Assembly: GCA_910579595.1 (NCBI GenBank)
Contig: CAJTVM010000124.1
Coordinates: 1 to 6,689 of the forward strand
DNA: 6,689 nt
Direction: 5' to 3'
Source: an uncultured Oscillospiraceae bacterium
Lineage (GTDB): Bacteria; Bacillota; Clostridia; Oscillospirales; Oscillospiraceae
The position numbers were made by a program, and so were the translations under genes. Every line of letters starts with the position of its first letter. The stretch's first letter is position 1. This document shows positions 1-5,633 of the stretch, piece by piece. The notes beneath the pieces were generated by a model. That model made no database searches. It was not told the DNA's origin and saw nothing but the letters and a program-made list of their open reading frames with translations.

Positions 1-52
1 GCAGTATTCGTATAGCCCACGAGCACCAGATGGGGTGCTCTTACGGGCGCAC
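1..52 (-). mobile_element. 5' end of a putative group II intron inserted in the virB4-like gene (partial)
   Basis: Read on the minus strand, the VirB4-like coding sequence stops making family sense after codon 450 (CAG). The next bases are GTGCG, the conserved 5' end of group II introns. Only the first 52 bases lie in the window. They contain a perfect 7-bp stem (GAGCACC/GGTGCTC, positions 20-40) with a 6-base loop, flanked by GCCC and GGGC that could pair as an outer helix, as expected for the start of domain I. The intron-encoded reverse transcriptase, domains V and VI and the 3' exon would lie beyond the left edge, so the class cannot be assigned. The alternative is a simple nonsense truncation or another insertion that begins with GTGCG by chance. 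Confidence 0.72.
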
Positions 53-1402
53 CTGGGTGGTAAAGGGCACGAATATGGCGGTACTGCTGGTGGTGAGGCC
101 CCGCTGAATGGCGATCTGGTTGAGGCCCAGGGGGAGGGAGGACATTAGCCCCTGCTCCTGCTGGTAGTCCAGCCGCCGCAGGGCGCAGTTGTACTTTTGG
201 GCGATGCCCGCCGCCTGGAACACGTTGTTCTCCAACTTCTGCCGCGTCTCCGCCGTGTTCATTACCAGCATGGTGACGAGGAACATCCGCTCATTCCGGG
301 ATTGCAGGTCCTCCAAAAGCGTCTTGGCCTCCGCGCCATAGGTGGCGAGATCAGAGGGGATGATGTCCATATCGTATCCGCTTCTGACGGCCTTTTTCTG
401 CTCCTCAATGGTCATTTTCTGCAAATCGGTGATCTTCCGCTTCACATTTTTAATGGCGGCGCTCTGGTCGATGGACTGGATATGGAGCGTGACCACCATG
501 CTGCTTTCCAGGTCCAGGAAGTCCGCCAACATCCGGTCGGTCAGCTCCGGGGCCAGGATTTGCAGGAAGGACATTGCCCCGTAGGTCCTGCCGATCTGGA
601 ACATCCGGCCATTCTTGAAGGTGAAGCTGTCCGGGGCGATGAAGTCCTTGCTGGAAAGGCCGGTTTTATAGATGGCATCCCAGGCAAAGCGGAACTTCTG
701 ATTATCCGCCGGGTGGAACATCTTATGGAGGACGGCCAGCCGCTCATAGCCATTGAGGGAGTGCGCCCGCACCCCCAGGGTCTTGAAGTTAGCCAGCACG
801 TCCGCCTCGATACGCTCCAGCCGGGGCTTGGCCTCCTTCAGACTGTCCGCCTCCACGCCGAAGGTGATGTACTTGGTCTTGGTCAGGCCGTTGTTGCCCT
901 TGGCCAGCTGGCCCTTGAGCATATCCGAGTACTCCTCCCGGATGCCGTTATAGGCGTCGATCTGCTCCGGGATGCAGATGGAGCGCTGGTACTCCTCCAT
1001 GTCGGTGCGCTGGTTGAGAAAGGAGAGCTGGACGCGGATGGAACTGTCAAAATAGTTGAGGAAATCGCAGTAATTCTCAAAAATCAGGTTCTTATCCTCG
1101 TTCTGGCTGAGCTGGTAGTTGATATCGAAGAACTGGATCTGCTTGGTGAAATAGCGGTCCGTCACCGCACAGATCCCATCCCGGCCCATCTCCCGGTAGG
1201 GAATGGACTGCTGGGCAGTCCGGGGGATTCTGCCGTCCCGCTTGGCCTTCTGGACGGCGGCGGTGAGCCGGCGCTTGTCCGCTCCGGACAGCTTGGCGTC
1301 CGGGGTCAGGCGGATGACGCCTTTCAGGTCAGCCCGCTCCTTTTTGAGCCGCTTTTTTGCCGCTTGCAGTTTTTTTCGCTGGATTTTTTGCCGCTTGTTC
1401 AA
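41..1402 (-). CDS. VirB4-like conjugal transfer ATPase, N-terminal half (5' exon, interrupted by putative group II intron)
   Basis: VirB4/TraE-type proteins are the hexameric ATPases that power assembly and substrate transfer in type IV secretion. The readable frame has 453 codons, but the true exon most likely ends at position 53, after the residues FVPFTTQ. The last three residues (VRP) and the TAA would be intron sequence. Family members are usually about 800 residues long, with a Walker A motif (GTPGSGKS type) soon after this point, so the part seen is the N-terminal, non-catalytic half. It starts with a very basic segment (residues 1-25). Recognisable family stretches are IPYREMGRDGIC (about 68-79) and TTSSTAIFVPF (about 437-447). 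The start is TTG at 1402-1400, chosen because a perfect AAGGAGG (1412-1418) sits 9 nt upstream. It overlaps the upstream PrgI gene by 74 nt in another frame. Without intron splicing the product would lack the ATPase domain. Confidence 0.88.
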   Translation of the reverse strand: MNKRQKIQRKKLQAAKKRLKKERADLKGVIRLTPDAKLSGADKRRLTAAVQKAKRDGRIPRTAQQSIPYREMGRDGICAVTDRYFTKQIQFFDINYQLSQNEDKNLIFENYCDFLNYFDSSIRVQLSFLNQRTDMEEYQRSICIPEQIDAYNGIREEYSDMLKGQLAKGNNGLTKTKYITFGVEADSLKEAKPRLERIEADVLANFKTLGVRAHSLNGYERLAVLHKMFHPADNQKFRFAWDAIYKTGLSSKDFIAPDSFTFKNGRMFQIGRTYGAMSFLQILAPELTDRMLADFLDLESSMVVTLHIQSIDQSAAIKNVKRKITDLQKMTIEEQKKAVRSGYDMDIIPSDLATYGAEAKTLLEDLQSRNERMFLVTMLVMNTAETRQKLENNVFQAAGIAQKYNCALRRLDYQQEQGLMSSLPLGLNQIAIQRGLTTSSTAIFVPFTTQVRP

Positions 1403-1754
1403 TCTTGGATGCCTCCTTATCGAGTTGATTCTGCCGCTCCAGGGCGGCGTAGAGATTGTCGGTCTGGTAGGGCCGGGTCCGGGGCCACAGGAACCGGGCC
1501 CGGATGAAGTGGCTCAGCACCTTTTCCAGGGGCTGGCCGTCCTTCTCATAGATGCCGAACAGGAAAAAGGGCAGCATCAGGCCGATCATCAGCAGCACCG
1601 CCGCGTCGTTCCCGATGGGGCCCCGGGTGAAAATATAGGTGGGCACCCCCACCAGCGCGCCGCCGCCGAAGCAGATGAGCTGGCGCTTGGTCAGGTTGAA
1701 GGCCACCTTGGTTTTTACCTTGGTCAGATCCTTGGGGACAGGGACAAAGGGCAT
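1329..1754 (-). CDS. PrgI family conjugal transfer membrane protein
   Basis: PrgI-type proteins are small inner-membrane components of Gram-positive conjugation machines, usually encoded directly before the VirB4-like ATPase and thought to be counterparts of VirB3. This 141-residue protein starts MPFVPVPKDL and has a conserved-looking juxtamembrane stretch, KTKVAFNLTKRQL (14-26). Two hydrophobic helices follow (about 26-43 and 51-69), separated by the short polar turn TRGPIGND. Then comes a cytoplasmic segment with GIYEKDGQPLEK and a Lys/Ala-rich basic tail (about 113-141). The ATG is preceded by AAGGTGG, and the gap to the methyltransferase stop is only 2 nt, so translation is probably coupled. 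The last 24 or so codons overlap the start of the VirB4-like gene. Position, size and topology all fit PrgI. Confidence 0.87.
   Translation of the reverse strand: MPFVPVPKDLTKVKTKVAFNLTKRQLICFGGGALVGVPTYIFTRGPIGNDAAVLLMIGLMLPFFLFGIYEKDGQPLEKVLSHFIRARFLWPRTRPYQTDNLYAALERQNQLDKEASKIEQAAKNPAKKTASGKKAAQKGAG
1412..1418 (-). promoter_or_regulatory. Ribosome binding site that fixes the TTG start of the VirB4-like gene
   Basis: The minus strand reads AAGGAGG, a full Shine-Dalgarno match, 9 nt ahead of the TTG at 1402-1400. It lies inside the 3' end of the PrgI coding region. The next in-frame ATG is about 70 codons further on and would remove part of the conserved N-terminus, so the TTG is the best start. 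Confidence 0.8.
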
Positions 1755-1756
1755 AG

Positions 1757-2980
1757 TCAGTCACCACCTTTCAGAATGTCCCGGATGCCCTGCATGATGT
1801 AGGCCACACAGGGTATGGAAACGCTGTTGCCCAACATGGAATACCGTTTGCTATCGCTGATAGCGCGCCCGTCATGGCCATATTGCGTCCAAAAATCATC
1901 AAACCCCATCAACCTCTCGGCCTCAAGCGGGGTCAGGCGGCGCACATTCAGCCCAACGCCGCAGTCCACGACGTTGACTACGGCGGGATTGCCGGACAAC
2001 ATACCCTTGGAACAGCAGGCCCCGATGGAAAAGGCTTTCAGCACCCCGCCGGGTTGTCCGGCCACCAGCGTGGGGGCCGTTTCCTCCTGATAGCCCACGC
2101 TGCCCGCCGCAGCCGCCGCCTTGTACCGGAACCCGGCGCTGGCAACAATGGGGCGCTCATGGGCGGTGGTCAGGGTCGGGGCCTGATTGTCCATCACGCC
2201 TGCGTGGGCCAGGGATGCGGCCATACACACCACATGGGGGCGTCCGCTGCCGCAGATGGGCTGTACCGGTTTCAATGGGGAGCGTTCATCCCCGCCTGTC
2301 GCGTCAGCGCCTCCTTCAGCAAAGGCGGCAAGTCCCTGCCGCGGCGTTCCGCCCGCCTCAAAATACCCAAGCAGGCTTTTGGGGACAAAGAGTATCTCTC
2401 CGGCGCGTTTTCCTCCAAAATCGCAGACAAGAAACACGCGCCTGCGCCGCTGTGCCGTGCCGAAATGTTGACTGTCGTACACGATCCAAGCGAGATCAAC
2501 TCTGTTGCTTCGTACCATTCCGGCGTTTGCCCACCGTCCGGATCGAGGCATTGGAACCTTGGTTTTTGTGAACGCCGAGAGCACAGCCGCAAAGTCAAGT
2601 CCATGGGCTGAACTCGTACAACCTGGCACGTTTTCCCAGATTGCAAACCTTGGATATTTGCCATGTGTTGCTTCCCTCATTTCATAAATGATGCGCACAG
2701 CTTCCATGAAAAGGCCGCTGCGTTCGTCTGCCAGTCCCCGGCGGAGGCCGGCGGTGGACAACCCCTGGCAAGGGCTTCCAAATGTGATAATGTCCACGGG
2801 TGGAAGCGTCCCGCCGTGGAGCCGGGTGATATCCCCCATATGGGCCATGTCCGGAAAGTGCCGTTTCGTGATGGACACGCACTCCGGTACGATCTCGCTG
2901 GCCCACAGGGTACGTATGCCATAAAAAGAAGCGGCATAGGGGAAACCGCCTATGCCGTCAAAAAGAGAACCCAATGTCAA
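1757..2980 (-). CDS. DNA (cytosine-5-)-methyltransferase, element-encoded, no partner nuclease in view
   Basis: This enzyme transfers a methyl group from S-adenosylmethionine to C5 of cytosine in a specific DNA sequence. In the 407-residue form all key motifs are present: motif I FDGIGGF (7-13, cofactor binding), motif IV GSPCQ with the catalytic Cys71 (68-72), motif VI ENV (116-118), motif VIII QRRRR (177-181), motif IX RRLTPLEAERLMGF (347-360) and motif X LGNS (383-386). Residues of about 186-345 form the variable target-recognition region, with two similar segments (QAPTLTTAHERP and TAPTLVAGQPGG) common in phage- and element-type C5 methyltransferases. No restriction endonuclease is encoded beside it. 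A likely role, inferred, is marking element DNA against host restriction. The start is uncertain: TTG at 2980 has no good ribosome site, while ATT at 3001-2999 lies 10 nt from GGGAGGT and would add seven residues. Confidence 0.95.
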   Translation of the reverse strand: MTLGSLFDGIGGFPYAASFYGIRTLWASEIVPECVSITKRHFPDMAHMGDITRLHGGTLPPVDIITFGSPCQGLSTAGLRRGLADERSGLFMEAVRIIYEMREATHGKYPRFAIWENVPGCTSSAHGLDFAAVLSAFTKTKVPMPRSGRWANAGMVRSNRVDLAWIVYDSQHFGTAQRRRRVFLVCDFGGKRAGEILFVPKSLLGYFEAGGTPRQGLAAFAEGGADATGGDERSPLKPVQPICGSGRPHVVCMAASLAHAGVMDNQAPTLTTAHERPIVASAGFRYKAAAAAGSVGYQEETAPTLVAGQPGGVLKAFSIGACCSKGMLSGNPAVVNVVDCGVGLNVRRLTPLEAERLMGFDDFWTQYGHDGRAISDSKRYSMLGNSVSIPCVAYIMQGIRDILKGGD

Positions 2981-2998
2981 ATTGGTTTTATCGCAGAA

Positions 2999-3018
2999 AA
3001 TGGGTTATCTCACCTCCC
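2999..3018 (-). promoter_or_regulatory. Ribosome binding site and possible ATT start for the methyltransferase
   Basis: The minus strand carries GGGAGGT (3012-3018) inside the last codons of the upstream gene, which stops with TAA at 3007-3005. Ten nt after the Shine-Dalgarno is ATT (3001-2999), in frame with the methyltransferase. The first TTG in that frame is 31 nt away from the site, too far for normal initiation. The upstream gene junction at 4306 has the same layout with ATG, so ATT may be a mutated ATG or a rare start of the infC type. Confidence 0.5.
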
Positions 3019-4306
3019 GATTTTTCGATTTCGCGGCAGGTTTATCGCCGGGGACGGACTTTGCCGCCAGCTGCTCCCTGATGGAGGGCTTTGGAGGCTG
3101 CTCCTGGGCGCGTTCCTCCCGCCGCATGAAAAAATATTGGCCGCTTTTGCCCTCCAGCGGGGCAATGTACATGGGCTGCTTCAACTGGGCCCGCACCGTT
3201 TCAAAAAGCTGGTTCATATCATCCTGGGAGGCCAGGGGCAGGAAATAAGGGGAAACCTCCGCCATGAAGTGGGTCCCGTCCGGCGCGTTCGGCTCGGTCA
3301 GGCGTTGCAGCTCTGCGGCGAGGCGGTCTGCCTCCGTCTGGATGCGGGACTGCTCCAAGTTCTGCACATGGACGGCAATGTGGCCCCTGGGCAGCCGTTC
3401 CCGCCGCTCATGCTCCCGGCGGAGAGCCCCCTGCACCACGCTTTCATCGTCCGCCTCGTTCCGGGCGTCCAGAATATCACCGTAATGGTATTTCAAGGCG
3501 GGAATTGTCTCGTAATTGTACTCTTTTTCTGGGATACGGACAGATTTCCCGTTGAAAAACGTGACCGTCACATCGGTATAGGGAGAAGCGGCCCGCTCCG
3601 CGAACACAGCCATCCGGTGCTGATCCTGCTGGTAGAGATTGCCCCGCAGGCCGTTTTCGCCGTCCCCCAGCAGCTCCACCGAATAGGCCAGGACTGGCTC
3701 CGTAGTCATATGGTGGTAGTATTGGCAGGTGTTATAGCTGCGCGTCCCGGCGATGAACATATCCCGCTCATTCAGGCACTCCACGCCAGACTGCCGGAAA
3801 ATCACCACAAAATTCCGCTTGGCGGGATCCTCCGTGGCGGCGCCCTCCCGCATGGTATCCAGGGCGTAGTCCAAATCCTTCTGGTAAAACGCCGTTTTCT
3901 GCGCTCTGATCTGCGGGAGTACGGTTTCCAGATCCACGTCCATAAATTTTTGCAGGCCGTCCGGCTGGTGCTCCGGGGCGTCCGCCGCCAGCGCGTAGAG
4001 GGTCAGATCAGCCGCTTTATCCGCCGCATCGGCCATCACCGCACCCAGGCCATCCAATTCAAATTTACAGCCTGCCCAGTGGTCGGCGGCAACCTCCAAC
4101 GGGTTCTGAAAGTTGAGAAAATAGGCCACTTCCGTTTTCGTGAGGGGCTTTTGGGTAAAGTATTCAAATACCTCGTCTGTTTTGGCGATCCGCCCAGCAT
4201 CGTCTATCAGATCCTGGCGGTCTTTCAGCAGCAACTCCGCCCGGTAATCAGTGTAATTCTCCGTTATGCGGTCCAAAAGTTGTTGATAGCGTTTTTCGAG
4301 GTCCAT
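3005..4306 (-). CDS. Conserved accessory protein of unknown function with DUF3848-like N-terminal module
   Basis: I do not recognise a described function for this 433-residue protein. It is soluble-looking, with no signal peptide or membrane helix. Residues 10-77 align without gaps to residues 10-77 of the next gene upstream (DUF3848): shared features include L10, D12, RAxLL, ALxxxxPL-type spacing and W77. A distinct middle follows (about 160-395), with NFVVIF (165-170), an aromatic stretch YNTCQYYHHM (191-200) and an Arg-rich helix REHERRERLPRG (297-308). A charged helix (about 316-336) and QYFFMRRE (390-397) come after. The C-terminus has KPSIREQLAA (406-415) and a basic tail ending EVR, a tail type shared with two neighbours. 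The ATG has AAGGAGGTG just upstream and overlaps the preceding stop by one base (TGATG), so it is translationally coupled. It could be a DNA-processing or anti-defence accessory, but nothing in the sequence proves that. Confidence 0.85.
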   Translation of the reverse strand: MDLEKRYQQLLDRITENYTDYRAELLLKDRQDLIDDAGRIAKTDEVFEYFTQKPLTKTEVAYFLNFQNPLEVAADHWAGCKFELDGLGAVMADAADKAADLTLYALAADAPEHQPDGLQKFMDVDLETVLPQIRAQKTAFYQKDLDYALDTMREGAATEDPAKRNFVVIFRQSGVECLNERDMFIAGTRSYNTCQYYHHMTTEPVLAYSVELLGDGENGLRGNLYQQDQHRMAVFAERAASPYTDVTVTFFNGKSVRIPEKEYNYETIPALKYHYGDILDARNEADDESVVQGALRREHERRERLPRGHIAVHVQNLEQSRIQTEADRLAAELQRLTEPNAPDGTHFMAEVSPYFLPLASQDDMNQLFETVRAQLKQPMYIAPLEGKSGQYFFMRREERAQEQPPKPSIREQLAAKSVPGDKPAAKSKNREVR

Positions 4307-5133
4307 CAGCGCACCTCCTTGGTGTTCTGGCGCTGATGTGCGGCGGGCTTCTCCGCCTGCGCAGCTTTCGCCGCCGCAAGCTGATCCCGGATGGAGGGCT
4401 TTTCTGACGCCTGCTCCGGCTGATCCCGCGCCGCGGCCATCTCCTTCCGAACCAGCCCGACGAACCCGTTCAGCACGGTGGAGTGGCTGTTGATGGCGTA
4501 GTCATAGCGGCGGTTCCCGGTGTCAAACATGGGGACGGACGCAGCCCAGGCCATGGTGTCGCGGGAAAACCGTTCATCCCATGCCTTACCCAAAAGGGTC
4601 GCCGCCAGCACATGGGCCACGCGCTCCGGGCCGAACCGCGCCAGCACACCCTTCGCAGCGTCGCCGGAAAGGCGCATCCCGTCAAAGCCGTCCCGGATTG
4701 CCGCCTCAATGGCGTCCCGACAGGCGATGTTGGCCTTGTGCGATGCCTGGAGCAGGTCAAGTTCGCCATGCTCCCGCGCGTATCTGGCATTCTCCCGGTA
4801 GAGCGGAATGGCGCGGGTGGCCGCCTGCGCTTTTGCCCGCATATCCGCCAACTCCTCGATGACATCCCGGATATCCTCCATGTGGCGGGCATCCACTTTG
4901 TTCCACTCCCGGTATACATCTGCCAGCGGCGCGGGCGAGGACAGCAGCGCCGCCGCCTGCGCGGCGGACAGCTCCAGCCCCTCCATCTCCACCAGGATGT
5001 CATCCCGCATGGCATATTCATAGGCGTGGTCAAGGATCTCCTCCGGCGTCGTGCCCAGCAGCTGGGCGCGGAACCTCTCCTGCTCCGCCGCCATCTTGTC
5101 ATACAGTGCCTGGTTCAGTTGTTCAGTGCTCAT
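4306..5133 (-). CDS. DUF3848 and DUF3849 domain protein, conjugative-element accessory
   Basis: This 275-residue protein has two recognisable uncharacterised domains. DUF3848-like comes first (about 8-98: LYDKMAAEQERF, ILDHAYEYAMRDDIL, REWNKVDARHMEDIRDVI). DUF3849-like follows (about 108-200: IPLYRENARYAREHGELDLL, SHKANIACRDAIEAAI, FGPERVAHVLAATLLGKAWD, and FSRDTMAWAA). These domains typically occur in large or multi-domain proteins of clostridial conjugative elements, and no biochemical role is established to my knowledge. The C-terminus is a linker with KPSIRDQLAA (245-254), an Ala/Lys-rich stretch and a final EVR. That EVR is encoded by the Shine-Dalgarno of the next gene. The start ATG at 5133 follows AAGGGAG at 6 nt. 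An 81-nt gap separates it from the SpoVG gene, the longest gap in the window. Domain names are recalled from family patterns, not searched. Confidence 0.87.
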   Translation of the reverse strand: MSTEQLNQALYDKMAAEQERFRAQLLGTTPEEILDHAYEYAMRDDILVEMEGLELSAAQAAALLSSPAPLADVYREWNKVDARHMEDIRDVIEELADMRAKAQAATRAIPLYRENARYAREHGELDLLQASHKANIACRDAIEAAIRDGFDGMRLSGDAAKGVLARFGPERVAHVLAATLLGKAWDERFSRDTMAWAASVPMFDTGNRRYDYAINSHSTVLNGFVGLVRKEMAAARDQPEQASEKPSIRDQLAAAKAAQAEKPAAHQRQNTKEVR

Positions 5134-5214
5134 TGAAAACTCCCTTCACAATATTTTTTCATAGCACAGCTTCATTTGCGGTGGGCAGGTATCCGCAACA
5201 GACCGGACAACAAT
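5134..5214. other. 81-nt intergenic spacer between the spoVG-like and DUF3848 genes
   Basis: This is the only spacer longer than 25 nt. It holds the AAGGGAG ribosome site for the gene to its left and an AT-rich run (TATGAAAAAATATTG). I see no convincing paired -35 and -10 boxes and no stem followed by a T-run. An internal promoter or an RNA processing site is possible but not supported by clear motifs. Confidence 0.5.
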
Positions 5215-5613
5215 TTAACGCGCCCCTTTGTCCGCTGTCCGTGTGTGGGACTGGGTGGGGCGCGCCGCAGCCTCTTTGGCGGCGTCCTGGAGCGCACCCC
5301 GCACAGAAGGCCGCTCTACCGCCTTCTGATACTCCCCCAGTACCGCGCTGTGCAGCGCCTCCCGCATTTCCTTGGTGGTAGGACAGCAGATATCGTGGTA
5401 TTTGCCATCCTTGCCTTTGGTGCTGGGCATGGAGACAAACGGGCCCTTTTCGGAATTGTAAATGCGGATATTGTTCACGGCGAATACGCCGCCCAGATTG
5501 ACGTTGGCAAACGCCAGCAGCTTGTCCGGCTCCTTTACCGGGTAGACCTTTACGCTCACACCGGGGACAGAGGGGATGTCCGCGCCGGTATCCTGGGCCA
5601 TTATTTCGTTCAT
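5215..5613 (-). CDS. SpoVG family protein with extra C-terminal tail
   Basis: SpoVG proteins are small nucleic-acid-binding regulators, best known in Bacillus sporulation and staphylococcal virulence control. Copies are also common on mobile elements. This one has 132 residues, against the roughly 85-100 of chromosomal SpoVG. The SpoVG core spans about residues 19-97, with LAFANVNLGGVFAVNNIRIY (33-52), FVSMPS (59-64), the DGKYHDI strand (69-75) and AVLGEY (90-95) as landmarks. There is an 18-residue N-terminal lead and a 35-residue C-terminal extension containing RPSVRGAL (101-108) and a basic end. ATG at 5613 is supported by AGGAGGA 7 nt upstream; a second Met at residue 5 is less well placed. 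It lies 20 nt after the TrbL-like gene. The role on the element is inferred to be regulatory or DNA/RNA-binding. Confidence 0.92.
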   Translation of the reverse strand: MNEIMAQDTGADIPSVPGVSVKVYPVKEPDKLLAFANVNLGGVFAVNNIRIYNSEKGPFVSMPSTKGKDGKYHDICCPTTKEMREALHSAVLGEYQKAVERPSVRGALQDAAKEAAARPTQSHTRTADKGAR

Positions 5614-5633
5614 TGTCAGTTCCTCCTATAGAA

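Noticed and set aside
20..40. Inverted repeat GAGCACC/GGTGCTC read as a transcription terminator
   Set aside because: No T-run follows on either strand, and its place just after GTGCG fits intron domain I better.
197..1507. Long open frame on the plus strand (436 codons)
   Set aside because: It lies opposite the VirB4-like gene, has low-complexity Gly/Leu/Val/Asp composition and resembles no family. It is a shadow of GC-rich antisense codons.
2060..2420. The two similar segments in the methyltransferase variable region as a tandem repeat
   Set aside because: Similarity is limited to a short APTL-type motif that is common in this enzyme class, and there is no DNA-level repeat.
2663..4336. 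Long open frame on the plus strand (557 codons)
   Set aside because: It is antisense to the methyltransferase and the 433-residue protein, with no recognisable domain. The minus-strand genes have coupled starts and family motifs.
5147..5176. Nine-codon frame (ATG AAG CTG ...) in the 81-nt spacer as a leader peptide
   Set aside because: No ribosome binding site precedes it and no attenuator-like structure follows.
5134..5214. Internal promoter ahead of the DUF3848 gene
   Set aside because: TTGCGG and ATGAAG at 17-nt spacing are weak matches and no better pair is present.
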